This document shows positions 7,209-16,300 of a stretch of 34,976 nt of DNA, one piece after another (positions within the stretch are counted from its first letter, which is position 1; every line of letters starts with the position of its first letter). A program made the position numbers and the translations under genes. This DNA is from Lachnospiraceae bacterium (GTDB taxonomy: Bacteria; Bacillota; Clostridia; Lachnospirales; Lachnospiraceae): positions 1 to 34,976 of the forward strand of contig JAEELB010000167.1 of assembly GCA_016288705.1 (NCBI GenBank), read 5' to 3'. The notes under the pieces were generated by a model. The model was not told the origin of the DNA. It made no database searches and worked only from the letters and a program-made list of their open reading frames with translations.

Positions 7209-8168
7209 ATGTTCGATTATGTAAATGAAAACGAAATAGACGGCATCGTCGGCAGGATAATCTCAGATTACGGTCAGGGACGCAATATCGACGCCGTAAA
7301 TCTCTTCAACAACCCCGACAAGGGCGAGGTTACGGAGATCGTGCGCAATCTCTTCAAGGTCGTGTTTCCCGGATACTTCAGGCAGAGGACTTACAAGATC
7401 TACAATCCCGAAAACAGCCTGGCGGTGACCATAGAGGATATCTTCTATCACCTGAATAAACAGGTGGTCCTGGCCCTTGATTTCGGCAAACATCATGATG
7501 CGATGACCGGGGATGAGCGGAGGAAGGAAAGCTACCGCATCTGCTGCGCATTTTTTGAAAAAATGCCTCGGATCAGGAGCTTTGTGGAGTCGGATCTTCT
7601 GGCAGCATACGACGGAGATCCCGCCGCAGGGTGTTTCGAGGAGATAATCCTGGCTTATCCCGGTCTTATGGCGATAACGGTATACAGGCTGGCTCATGAG
7701 CTCTATCTGCTTAAGGTTCCGGTGATCCCCAGGCTTATGACCGAGTTTGCCCATTCCCGGACGGGGATAGACATTCATCCCGGGGCCTCCATAGGCAGAA
7801 ATTTCTTCATCGATCACGGCACGGGCATTGTGGTCGGAGAGACCTCTGTAATCGGAAACAACGTGAAGATATATCAGGGAGTTACCATAGGGGCTCTGTC
7901 CACAAGGGGCGGACAGAAGCTCTCCGGGAAAAAGAGGCACCCCACCATAGGGGACAATGTCACGATCTACGCCGGGGCATCGATCCTGGGCGGGGACACC
8001 TCGATAGGAGAGAATTCCGTTATAGGCGGAAATACCTTCATAACGGCCAGCGTTCCGCCAAATACCAGGGTGAGCATGAAGAATCCGGAGATGGAATACC
8101 GCACCACAAACAATAAGAGAGTGGTGAAGGAAATGCAGCAGAGCGATGAATGGTTCTATGTCATTTGA
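7209..8168 (+). CDS. cysE: Serine O-acetyltransferase (CysE/EpsC family, long form)
   Basis: A 319-residue acetyltransferase that makes O-acetylserine from serine and acetyl-CoA, the acceptor for sulfide or thiocarboxylate sulfur in cysteine synthesis. The C-terminal half has left-handed beta-helix hexapeptide repeats (IDIHPGASIGRNFFIDHGTG, then IGNNVKIYQGVTIGA and IGDNVTIYAGASILGG). The catalytic histidines expected in DIHPGA and DHGTG are present. The N-terminal helical domain is longer than in E. coli CysE, as in EpsC-type enzymes. Start set at ATG 7209 (MFDYVNENE); a longer frame from TTG 7122 has no good ribosome site. Serine acetyltransferases recur beside family 2A encapsulins. No CysK/CysM-type cysteine synthase is encoded in the window, so its product must be used elsewhere or by the MetY-like enzyme. 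Confidence 0.92.
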   Translation: MFDYVNENEIDGIVGRIISDYGQGRNIDAVNLFNNPDKGEVTEIVRNLFKVVFPGYFRQRTYKIYNPENSLAVTIEDIFYHLNKQVVLALDFGKHHDAMTGDERRKESYRICCAFFEKMPRIRSFVESDLLAAYDGDPAAGCFEEIILAYPGLMAITVYRLAHELYLLKVPVIPRLMTEFAHSRTGIDIHPGASIGRNFFIDHGTGIVVGETSVIGNNVKIYQGVTIGALSTRGGQKLSGKKRHPTIGDNVTIYAGASILGGDTSIGENSVIGGNTFITASVPPNTRVSMKNPEMEYRTTNNKRVVKEMQQSDEWFYVI

Positions 8169-8195
8169 TATGTGCCTTACGAAAGGAGAATTGCA

Positions 8196-8402
8196 ATGAA
8201 GATCACGGTTGCCGGAGAGAAGAAGGAATATGAGGATCAGATAACGGTGGCAAAGCTCATCGAACTGGAAAAGGTGGAGACACCACAGTATGTCACTGTT
8301 TCCGTAAATGAAGAGTTTATCGATTCCGCCGAGTTCGATACCCGCAGACTGAATGATGGGGATGAGGTCGAATTCCTGTACTTCATGGGAGGAGGGAGAT
8401 AA
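8196..8402 (+). CDS. ThiS/MoaD-like sulfur carrier protein ending in GGGR
   Basis: A 68-residue beta-grasp protein of ThiS-like size: MKITVAGEKKEYED at the start and the tail EVEFLYFMGGGR. Carriers of this type are adenylated on their C-terminal glycine by an E1-like enzyme and converted to a thiocarboxylate. This one has an extra arginine after the glycines, so the reactive Gly would have to be exposed by a peptidase. Wolinella HcyS and Pseudomonas QbsE are known carriers with extra residues removed by JAMM peptidases, and a JAMM gene lies at 9345. Start at ATG 8196, with AAAGGAG at 8182-8188; an in-frame GTG at 8172 is less likely. The stop and the next ATG overlap by one base (TAATG), so translation is coupled to the E1 gene. 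Confidence 0.85.
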   Translation: MKITVAGEKKEYEDQITVAKLIELEKVETPQYVTVSVNEEFIDSAEFDTRRLNDGDEVEFLYFMGGGR

Positions 8403-9223
8403 TGCCTTTTACAAATGAACAGCTGGAGCGCTATTCCAGGCATATCATCTTAAAGGAGATCGGAGCAAAAGGGCAGAAGAAGCTGCTGAACGCAAAGGTC
8501 CTCATAATCGGCGCAGGCGGGCTCGGGGCTCCGGCCGCCCTGTATCTGGCCGCTGCCGGAGTGGGCACCATCGGGATCGCGGATGCGGACGTCGTGGATC
8601 TGTCCAATCTCCAGAGACAGGTCATTCACACCACAGATGACATAGGGAAAAAGAAGGTTGAGTCCGCGGCGGAGACCATGCGGGCCATCAATCCCGATGT
8701 ATGCGTGAACACTTATTACGAGTTTGTGAGCAGTGCGAATATCATGGATCTGATAAAGGATTACGACTTCATCCTGGACGGAACCGACAATTTCCCTGCG
8801 AAATTCCTGATAAATGACGCCTGCGTCATGGCCGGAAAGCCCTTTTCCCATGCGGGCATCATCAGGTTCAGGGGGCAGCTCACCACCATAATCCCCGGTG
8901 AAGGGCCCTGCTACAGGTGCATCTTCAAAAATCCTCCCCCAAAGGACGCGGTCCCCACCTGCAAACAGGCGGGGGTCATAGGCGCCATGGGCGGAGTGAT
9001 AGGGTCTCTTCAGGCGATGGAAGCGGTGAAATATATCACAGGGGTGGGTGATCTTCTGGTGGGATATCTCCTCACCTATGACGCGCTGAAGATGGAGTTT
9101 CACAAGATCAAGCTCCCTCCCAGAGGCAAGGGCTGCGCTGTGTGCTCCGACGATCCTTCCATCACGGAACTCATCGATTATGAGCAGGCGGCATGTGACT
9201 GGGAAGGCGGCTCCGAAGGCTGA
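8402..9223 (+). CDS. ThiF/MoeB/HesA-family E1-like adenylyltransferase
   Basis: A 273-residue E1-like enzyme that uses ATP to adenylate a ubiquitin-like sulfur carrier. Motifs are canonical: N-terminal ERYSRHIILKE (Arg finger region), nucleotide loop GAGGLG (37-42), NLQRQ (69-73), DGTDNF (126-131), zinc cysteines C170, C173, C245 and C248, and a VPTC cysteine (C187). No rhodanese domain is attached, unlike the fused copy upstream, so persulfide must come from another protein. The TusA-like protein encoded downstream and the cysteine desulfurase are obvious candidates. It overlaps the carrier gene by one base, which makes that carrier its likely substrate. A thiamin or molybdopterin role is possible for the family but no thi or moa genes are nearby. 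Confidence 0.9.
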   Translation: MPFTNEQLERYSRHIILKEIGAKGQKKLLNAKVLIIGAGGLGAPAALYLAAAGVGTIGIADADVVDLSNLQRQVIHTTDDIGKKKVESAAETMRAINPDVCVNTYYEFVSSANIMDLIKDYDFILDGTDNFPAKFLINDACVMAGKPFSHAGIIRFRGQLTTIIPGEGPCYRCIFKNPPPKDAVPTCKQAGVIGAMGGVIGSLQAMEAVKYITGVGDLLVGYLLTYDALKMEFHKIKLPPRGKGCAVCSDDPSITELIDYEQAACDWEGGSEG

Positions 9224-9344
9224 CCGCCGGATGCGCCCTCGTCTGCAGCAATGCCCATAACAGGGAGTCTGAGGACTGTCGGCGGGAGGCTGTGACGGCC
9301 ACACCGGGATAAACCGGATACTTGATCACACAGGAGCGTATATC

Positions 9345-9779
9345 ATGAAAATAACCATCACACGGTCCGAAGCGGACAGGATGCTCGATCATGCCCTTTC
9401 CGAGAGACCTGACGAGGCCTGCGGGCTCATCGCCGGGATCGACAGGGAAGACGGAGTGAGGGAGATCAAAAAGGTATACCTGCTCACAAACGTGGACCAC
9501 ACGAATGAACATTTTTCCATTGACCCCCGGGAACACCTGTCCGCGGTCAGAGACATGAGGGCAAACGGCCTGAAACCGCTGGGAAACTGGCACTCCCATC
9601 CGGAAACTCCCTCCCGCCCGTCAGAGGAGGACAAGCGGCTTGCGGTAGACGGCAGCGCCAGCTATCTGATCCTGTCTCTGGCCGATGAAGGGAACCCGGT
9701 GCTTAACGCCTTTCATATTGAAGGCCCTGAGGACAGCAGGGAAGTCAGAAAAGAAGAACTGCAGATAACGGACAGATAA
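9345..9779 (+). CDS. JAMM/MPN+ metallopeptidase, second copy
   Basis: A 144-residue zinc peptidase of the Mec+/HcyD type. The catalytic glutamate is E24 in PDEACGLI and the zinc motif is complete (H83, H85, S93, D96 in HSHPETPSRPSEED). It begins at ATG 9345 after ACAGGAG. It shares the catalytic motifs with the first JAMM protein but differs widely elsewhere, so they look like partners of two separate carriers rather than a recent duplication. The likely task is removal of the terminal Arg from the GGGR carrier, or release of an amino acid formed on that carrier. A gap of about 120 bases separates it from the E1 gene; no feature is recognised in that gap. Confidence 0.88.
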   Translation: MKITITRSEADRMLDHALSERPDEACGLIAGIDREDGVREIKKVYLLTNVDHTNEHFSIDPREHLSAVRDMRANGLKPLGNWHSHPETPSRPSEEDKRLAVDGSASYLILSLADEGNPVLNAFHIEGPEDSREVRKEELQITDR

Positions 9780-9850
9780 TGACGGATGGAGGGAGATCCC
9801 GCCGTAGACAGTTAAGGGATCTGTCCCGGATCACAGGAGGAGGAACGGCA

Positions 9851-10102
9851 ATGTCAGAGCTTGATTTTACGGTAGACGAGAAGATAGATATCACGGATGT
9901 GACCTGTCCCATCACTTTTGTGAAAACGAAGGTTGCCCTTGAAGAAATGGATGAGGGGCAGATACTCCGGGTTCATTTAAATGACGGCGAACCGGCTCAG
10001 AATGTGCCAAGGAGCATAAAGGAAGAAGGCCACGAAGTGCTGAAAATGACGGACAACGGAGACGGTACCCACGAACTCTACATAAAAAAAGTGGGCGACT
10101 GA
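9851..10102 (+). CDS. TusA-like sulfurtransferase
   Basis: An 83-residue protein of the TusA/SirA/YeeD family. The CP motif is in ITDVTCPITFVKTKVALEEM, with the conserved persulfide-carrying cysteine C19 followed by P20, and the typical LRVHLNDGEPAQNVPRSIKE follows. TusA proteins accept persulfide sulfur from a cysteine desulfurase and pass it on. Here it probably links the desulfurase to the stand-alone E1/carrier pair. Start at ATG 9851 (MSELDF) after ACAGGAGGAGG; a longer frame from 9779 that touches the JAMM stop is basic, unlike the family, and is unlikely to be coding. It is the last gene of the operon and ends 17 bases before a convergent gene. Confidence 0.88.
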   Translation: MSELDFTVDEKIDITDVTCPITFVKTKVALEEMDEGQILRVHLNDGEPAQNVPRSIKEEGHEVLKMTDNGDGTHELYIKKVGD

Positions 10103-10119
10103 AGCCCCCCGGGGGACTG

Positions 10120-11433
10120 TCAGCGGATCACAAGGCGCTGCACATAGCTCCAGATACGCTCGGATATTTCAAGGGTGGACACATCCCTGAGGTATCCGAG
10201 ACTGATCGTTTCAAACACGAAGAATAAATATAACGCTCGTTTTTCTAAAACACCTTTTCTCAATTTCTCTAATGACGATTTAATTAGCTCGTTGCCGGAG
10301 ATCCATAGTGTCAGGATCAAAAGGACCTGGGTCATAAATCCCGCGGCCACGTAGCGTCCCATATCCGTCTCCAGCAGGAACTCAGGTATGAGCGTGAGCC
10401 AGGAAAGACTGCAGATCAGATAGATCAAGCGCTCGGGAGTCGTTTCGGCCGAAATGAGGACGTTTTTCCATACGGTAAAGACAACGGCGATAACCGGCAG
10501 CAGAAGGAGCAGCGTTATGAGGAGAGGGCCCAAAACCTCGGGCCGTGTCAGGAAAGTACCCCTTCCCTCCGTAAAACCCTTCTGGAACTCCACATATTCA
10601 TCAGCATCCATAAAGTACCAGGAATCAACGTTTTCCGTGATTATGGAGAGATCCGCGTCGGTCCTGCTCTGCATGTCGGCCACCATGGACTCCGCGGTAT
10701 AGCTTCTGTCCACAAAACTGACAAAATGGAAACATGAGAAAAGTATGCAGCACGTAAGGAGGTTCAGAACGGAAGGGAGGAAGCGGGTCCATTTTCCGTG
10801 ACCGTCCTCTTTTCCGCGAAAGGATCCTCCGGAAACGGCGTCACACAAAAGCAGCGCCCCGGAAAAGGAAAAATACATAAAGGCGTGACCCGTGTGGATC
10901 AGCATCCCCAGAGCCGTAAGAACGATAATGAAAAACGCAAAACCCCGCGGCTTCAAAATATATAAGGCAGATTGAATAAATACAATCGTTATCAAAAACA
11001 CATCCAGTCTTCCGCAGTTATACCAGAGGTAGGTAAAGTAGGGTGAAAACGGGGCTGCAAGGAAGATCAGGGAAACGGCAAAGACAGGGATCCGGTCCTT
11101 TTGCTCACATTTTGAAAAAACGGTAAATGCCCATAGGAGGACCACAAGGGTGAGGAGGAACTCGGAAAAATAACACACCTTATGAATGAAATCCCTGGAC
11201 ATGTAAGGAAAAGCTTCCAGAAGTGTTCCCACAAATCCCCTTCCTATGAAACCGTACCTCCAGGAGATGAAGTAACAGGCGGAAATGGCCGTATTCGGAT
11301 AGTCGTCCGAGAGATAGCGAAAAACGGCGATGGCCGAGAAGGCGGCGATAAATAAAACCAAAATTAAATTATCGCCCCAAGCCCTCCTGCTTTTTTCTTT
11401 CCTTTGGTCCGCGCCGGTTTTTCCGAATCCCAT
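10120..11433 (-). CDS. Polytopic membrane protein of unknown function
   Basis: A 437-residue protein with about ten hydrophobic segments, for example NLILVLFIAAFSAIAVF near the start and GPLLITLLLLLPVIAVVF near residue 310. A recognisable motif is WRYGFIGRGFVGTLLEAF between the first two segments. I do not recognise a named family. The layout, many helices with a larger extracytoplasmic loop around residues 245-300, is compatible with a GT-C-like or polymer-export membrane protein, but no catalytic motif can be named. Start at ATG 11433 (MGFGKTGADQ) follows GAGGAG at 7 bases. It lies 11 bases downstream of the DUF2142-like gene and is the last gene of the efflux operon. Confidence 0.82.
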   Translation of the reverse strand: MGFGKTGADQRKEKSRRAWGDNLILVLFIAAFSAIAVFRYLSDDYPNTAISACYFISWRYGFIGRGFVGTLLEAFPYMSRDFIHKVCYFSEFLLTLVVLLWAFTVFSKCEQKDRIPVFAVSLIFLAAPFSPYFTYLWYNCGRLDVFLITIVFIQSALYILKPRGFAFFIIVLTALGMLIHTGHAFMYFSFSGALLLCDAVSGGSFRGKEDGHGKWTRFLPSVLNLLTCCILFSCFHFVSFVDRSYTAESMVADMQSRTDADLSIITENVDSWYFMDADEYVEFQKGFTEGRGTFLTRPEVLGPLLITLLLLLPVIAVVFTVWKNVLISAETTPERLIYLICSLSWLTLIPEFLLETDMGRYVAAGFMTQVLLILTLWISGNELIKSSLEKLRKGVLEKRALYLFFVFETISLGYLRDVSTLEISERIWSYVQRLVIR

Positions 11434-11444
11434 GGCAGTTCTCC

Positions 11445-13367
11445 TCAAACGGTCTGAATGAAAAACGAAGCCAAAAGGAGTATGTCTCCGGCAACTATTG
11501 CGTACAGCGGGAAGCCTCTTTTCTGCGAAGTTTCACCCGATGCCGGGGGAGAGACGGAAAGCAGCAGAAGCGGAAGCGCAGGCAGGTAGTATCTGGTCTG
11601 GAGCCCGTATACCGAAATGGCTCTGAGGGGAGTCCAGGCCACGTACTCGGCTGCATTTAAAAGCAGAGTGACGGCCAGGAACAAACCCGCAAAAACTATC
11701 CTCATGGGAAATGACGGCCCCCGGCTGTCCAAAAGGACAAACGCCGAAAGGAAAGCAAGAAGGGAGAGACAGGCCGTTACCACGGGAGTAGTGAGCTGAA
11801 CCACGGCACCGCCTTTGATGTTGAAAAGCTCTCCGAAAAGCTTGGGCGTCATGCTGTGAAAAGCCTCGATCATGGCATCCAGAAAATGCAGAGGATGGGA
11901 CAGGATATAGGCTTTCTGCATGTCCGGATCTACTCCGTCTACCAGCTGTATGTCGTAACCCGATGCGTACATCAGATCCGTAAGCCCGAGAAGCATGACC
12001 ATTATTGCGGCAAATATAATCCAAATTAATTTTTTGCGCTTCGAGCCGAAGAAGCTATCCGGTACAAAAATAAATATCAGACAAATGGGGGCGTATATTA
12101 TCTTTGACAGGGAGACTGCGGCCATGGTGATGAACAGAAGCGCTGTCACCAGAGGCTTTTTCTTCACATTTCCTTCGTTTTCGCAAAGCCACAGGACTTC
12201 CGCAAGGAGCAGCAGACAGTAAGCTGTCGTTCCGGCGTCCGGAGCCGATCCCCAGGTTTCCTGCAGGAAAACGGGAAGGAGGGCCAGCACCGAGAACAGC
12301 TCTTTTTTGTAAGGCACAAGCCATATGGCGAGGGTGAGAAGCAATCCTGTCCATATGGTGTTCATTATCCTGGAAGCGTACCATAATACAAGCACACGGT
12401 CGGAAAACAGAGAAGCTGCGGCTATACCCAGCGCCTGGGGAGCGTAGTCTGTGGGGAAATAGAGGGGCGTATAGTAAGCGGGGTAGAGCTTTAGGGAATT
12501 TCTGTCCACCCTGACCTTTGAAGCCGCTTCCAGATCGGAAAAACGGGGTTCATTTACGTTGAGGAAAGATTTATAGAACTCGTCTATGGCTGAAGGCAGG
12601 AGACGTCCGCTGTTTCCGTCCGCGTCTGTGGTCATGACGGGCGTTGGTCTTCCGCAGCTGATCTCGAAAGCTCTCAGAAAGTGCGGACATTCGTCGGGAG
12701 TGTTCATGGGCACTGCGGACATAAGAGAGAGCAGGGAGATGACAGACCAGAGGAACAGGAATATCAGATGGGGCTTCACGTTCTTTTTCAGGAAAATGGA
12801 AAGAGCAGCCAGGGTTAAAATGAGGACGACCGAAAAGACTGCGAAATATGCGAATTTATTTATTCGGGATTTAATTACCTGGAAGGAGGCGTATCCTCCT
12901 TCCACCTCATTCCCGTTGAGGGAGAAGAGCTGGGCGTCGTAGTGCTGCTCCCTGGTGGTTGAGAGAAAGAGGCCGCTTACGCCTCCGCAGGAGGCTGTGA
13001 GAGTGTATGTCTTTCCCTCCGTTCCTTCAACCGGCTCATCCAGGTAGAGATCCACCTGACCCGTTGACAGCATGGGAGCGTCTATCAGCCATGAAGCCTG
13101 CAGATCATCCCCTTCAAGAGTGACTGAAACCGGGTCGCCCCAGTCGGAAGCGTGATTCTGAGAGAACCGGACTGTGATACCGGCAATACTGTCTTCGTCA
13201 CAGATGAAGGTCTGGGATGCGAAGGAAGAATCTACGGGAACGACGCTGTCTGACAGCAGACTGCTCCTGGCTGAACCCGTCCCTCTCTGTGAAAAAATGA
13301 TGAAAGCCAGGACTATGAGCAGGATACACGAAGGTATGACCTTTTTAATCACTGTCTTCGTTATCAT
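11445..13367 (-). CDS. DUF2142-like polytopic membrane protein
   Basis: A 640-residue protein with one N-terminal membrane segment, an extracytoplasmic beta-rich domain (about residues 30-175) and then about ten membrane helices. The motif NTPDECPHFLRAFEISCG (near residue 220) matches the PDE-x-x-H-x-x-R-A pattern I associate with DUF2142. These are predicted membrane proteins resembling GT-C glycosyltransferases and found near cell-surface polysaccharide genes; the reaction is unknown. Start set at ATG 13367 with GGAG just upstream; a GTG at 13388 is an alternative. It overlaps the 3' end of the RND transporter gene by 23 bases, so it is probably co-transcribed with the efflux genes. A second protein of similar architecture is encoded at 28013-29977. 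Confidence 0.85.
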   Translation of the reverse strand: MITKTVIKKVIPSCILLIVLAFIIFSQRGTGSARSSLLSDSVVPVDSSFASQTFICDEDSIAGITVRFSQNHASDWGDPVSVTLEGDDLQASWLIDAPMLSTGQVDLYLDEPVEGTEGKTYTLTASCGGVSGLFLSTTREQHYDAQLFSLNGNEVEGGYASFQVIKSRINKFAYFAVFSVVLILTLAALSIFLKKNVKPHLIFLFLWSVISLLSLMSAVPMNTPDECPHFLRAFEISCGRPTPVMTTDADGNSGRLLPSAIDEFYKSFLNVNEPRFSDLEAASKVRVDRNSLKLYPAYYTPLYFPTDYAPQALGIAAASLFSDRVLVLWYASRIMNTIWTGLLLTLAIWLVPYKKELFSVLALLPVFLQETWGSAPDAGTTAYCLLLLAEVLWLCENEGNVKKKPLVTALLFITMAAVSLSKIIYAPICLIFIFVPDSFFGSKRKKLIWIIFAAIMVMLLGLTDLMYASGYDIQLVDGVDPDMQKAYILSHPLHFLDAMIEAFHSMTPKLFGELFNIKGGAVVQLTTPVVTACLSLLAFLSAFVLLDSRGPSFPMRIVFAGLFLAVTLLLNAAEYVAWTPLRAISVYGLQTRYYLPALPLLLLSVSPPASGETSQKRGFPLYAIVAGDILLLASFFIQTV

Positions 13368-16300
13368 CGTTCTCCGAACCCTCTTCACTCTCTTTCTCGG
13401 CGATCAATTTGCGGGATGTCGCCCTTATTGCCCTTCTGTTCCTGGCCTTTTCCTTTATGTTGTCGATTATCAGGTAGAAGGTGGGCAGAAGGACCAGCGT
13501 CAGGATAGTGGAGGCCAGAAGCCCTCCGACGATGACGGCGGACATTCCCTGCAGAGTCTCACTTCCTTTGGGGATGCCGGTGGCCGTAGGTACCATGGCG
13601 AGGATGGTAGTGAGGCTGGTCATGAAAATGGGTCTGAGCCTGCCTGTTCCGGAGGCGATAAGGGCAGATGAGGTGTCCATGCCGGCATCCTTATTCTGGA
13701 CCGTCATGTCCAGGAGAATGATGCCGTTGTTCACGACTATCCCGGCCAGCATCAGGATACCCATGAGGCTGGTCATGGATATCTTCAGCTGCATTGCCAG
13801 CAGCAACAGGATCGAACCTACCAGCGCAAAGGGCAGGCAGAGCATGATCAGAAGGGACACCGCCACGGATTCAAACTGTATGGCCATCACAGCGAAGACC
13901 AGGAACACCGCTATGAAAATGGCGGTGCCGAGGGCTGTAAACTCCTCATTCATTATCTTGTCAGCGGAATTTTCCTTGAAGCTCACATCAGGATCCAGCT
14001 CCATTGCGTATACCTTTTCATCCAGTTCCTCTTTCAGTCTGTCATAGGAAGCGGAGGGCACCGTGGCAGTAGCCGATGCAAAATAAAGTCCGCCTTCCCT
14101 GTAAATGGACTCAGGGGCTGAAGTGACCCTGACCTCGGCCATTTCCGTAAGAGGAACCGACACTCCTGCCGGGTTGGTAAAGGTCATGGACTCCACATCG
14201 GTCACGGTTTTGTAGTAATCGTCGGGCCATCTCACCTTGATGGTGTAGGTCACGTTGTCAATGCTCACCTTTGCGGCGTCGGTCCCTTTCATGTTTGAAT
14301 AGATGAGGCCTGCCAACTGACGGGTGGTGAACCCGTTGGCCTGCGCAACTACCGGATCGATCTTTACGGACAGCTGAGAACCTGTCTCCGTCAGAGAAGA
14401 GACTGCTCTCTGGACCCCGGGCGTGTTTTCCATAAGCTCCACTATCCTGAAAGAATCAGCCTGCACTTTTTTCAGGTTGGTACCGGAAAGATCGTATTCG
14501 ATCACGCTGCCTGAGCTTGAACCGCCGCCTACGGTACTGCCCGCGGAGGCAGTGAATTCCCCGAGGGCAGAGAAGCCGGTGAGTTCATCGTTCCAGCGGT
14601 CCACCACGTTTTTCGTTTTTACGCCGGATTTCAGGTAGGCGGACATGCTGGCGCCGGAGCCCTGATCTTCGCCGCCTATGGTCACCGAATAGTTCTTAAC
14701 GTTCTCATCCGCTGCGGCGAACTCTTCAAGCCGCCGGATCTCGGAGTCCCTGACCTCCAGGCTCAGGTTTGGACGGAATTTTATCCGCACTGATATGGTA
14801 CCTTCGTCGGGGGCGTTGTAGAGTTCGGTCTTCAGAAACTGGGCGGACCAGAAGGTCACCGCCACTATCACCAAAGAGATCAGAAGCACCAGTTTTTTTC
14901 TGGACAGGGCTTTTTCCAGGATCTTTTCATAATGACTGCTTGTCCAGTCCAGAAGCCGGTTGATGGGACTTTTTTTCCTCTCTATGGGTCTGTAGTATGC
15001 GAAACACAGCGGTATCAGAGTGAGTGCGGAAAAGAGCGAGGCCACCAGTGCAAAGATAATGGTGAAGCCCAGGGGCTTGAAGAGCTGGGCGGACAGTCCT
15101 TTCATGAGGGAGATGGGGAGGTAGACTACCACGGTGGTGATGGTTGAGCCCGCCACGGCGTTCATAACGGTGACTGCCCCGGAATAGGCGGCCTCTTCAT
15201 AGGAAAGGCCCTCGTCAAGCTTTCGGAAGCACATTTCTATTACCACCACGGCGTTATCGGTCATCATGCCCACCGCTATCATAAGCGCCCCCAGTGAAAC
15301 GATGTTCAGGTCAAAGCCTGCGGCGCGCATCAGAGAAAAGGTGGCAAGTATGGAAACGGGCATTGTGCTTCCGACGATCAGGGAAGCCTTTATGTCTCCA
15401 AAGAATATAAAGAGTATCACCATGGCCAGGAGTACGGCCTCCGCCACGGTCTTTCCGACGCTTGCCAGCGTATCGGTGATATTGTCGGCGGAGTCGAAGG
15501 TGACGGAAAAATCCAGCTCCGGGTGGGTCACTTTCATTCTGTCCAGGGTATTCTTAATGTCTCTGGACATCGTGACCGCAGAATCCGACTGTTTTCTGGT
15601 TATGGTCATGGTCACGCTTTCCAGTGAGTTATACCGGCTTATTGAAGTCTTGTCCTCCACCGCGTAGCTGATCTCGGCTATGTCGGAAAGGTGTATCACC
15701 TGGCCTTTTGAGGTGGTGATCGGTACCTGTTCGAGTTCCGGGATCGTTTCGTAGGCGGCTTCGGCCTTCATTGTGAGGTTCTGGTCTCCGTAGTAGGCAT
15801 TTCCTGCGGGGGTCGAGAAGTTGACGGAAGAGATCGAGGAAGCTACTGTGGCCATTGCCAGGCCGTATTGATCCATATATTCGGGGATCAGCCGCACGCG
15901 GATGTATTTTTCGTCGCCGCCCACGGTCCTGACTCTTGCCACTGAGGAAACCTTCCTGAGTTCTGGGATTATCTTTTCATTTACGGTCTGGAGCACGTCC
16001 ACATCATCGGAGGTTCCCTCTACCGAGACGGTCATGTCCGGCACGGCTTCCATGCTGAGCTCCATCACGGTGGGGTCCTTAAGATCGTCGGGGAGCTGAG
16101 GCTTTGCGTTGTCTATGGCTACTTTTACGTCATTGTAAGCCTTGTCCATGTCTGTGCCGTAATCGAAGGCCAGAACAACGTAACCGTAATTTTCTTCGCA
16201 CTGGGTCTGGCTGAAATCAAGGCCGGAAATGGAGTTGCAGGACGATTCAATGGGGTCTGTCACCAGCCTGTCGATCTCATCCGGTGAAGCGCCCTGGTAG

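Noticed and set aside
8196..9223. Thiamin (ThiS/ThiF) or molybdopterin (MoaD/MoeB) biosynthesis
   Set aside because: No thiC, thiG, thiH, moaA, moaC or moeA genes are present, while MetY, JAMM peptidases and serine acetyltransferase point to amino acid sulfur transfer.
10106..10115. CCCCC-GGGGG as an intrinsic terminator
   Set aside because: There is no loop and no T run on either strand.
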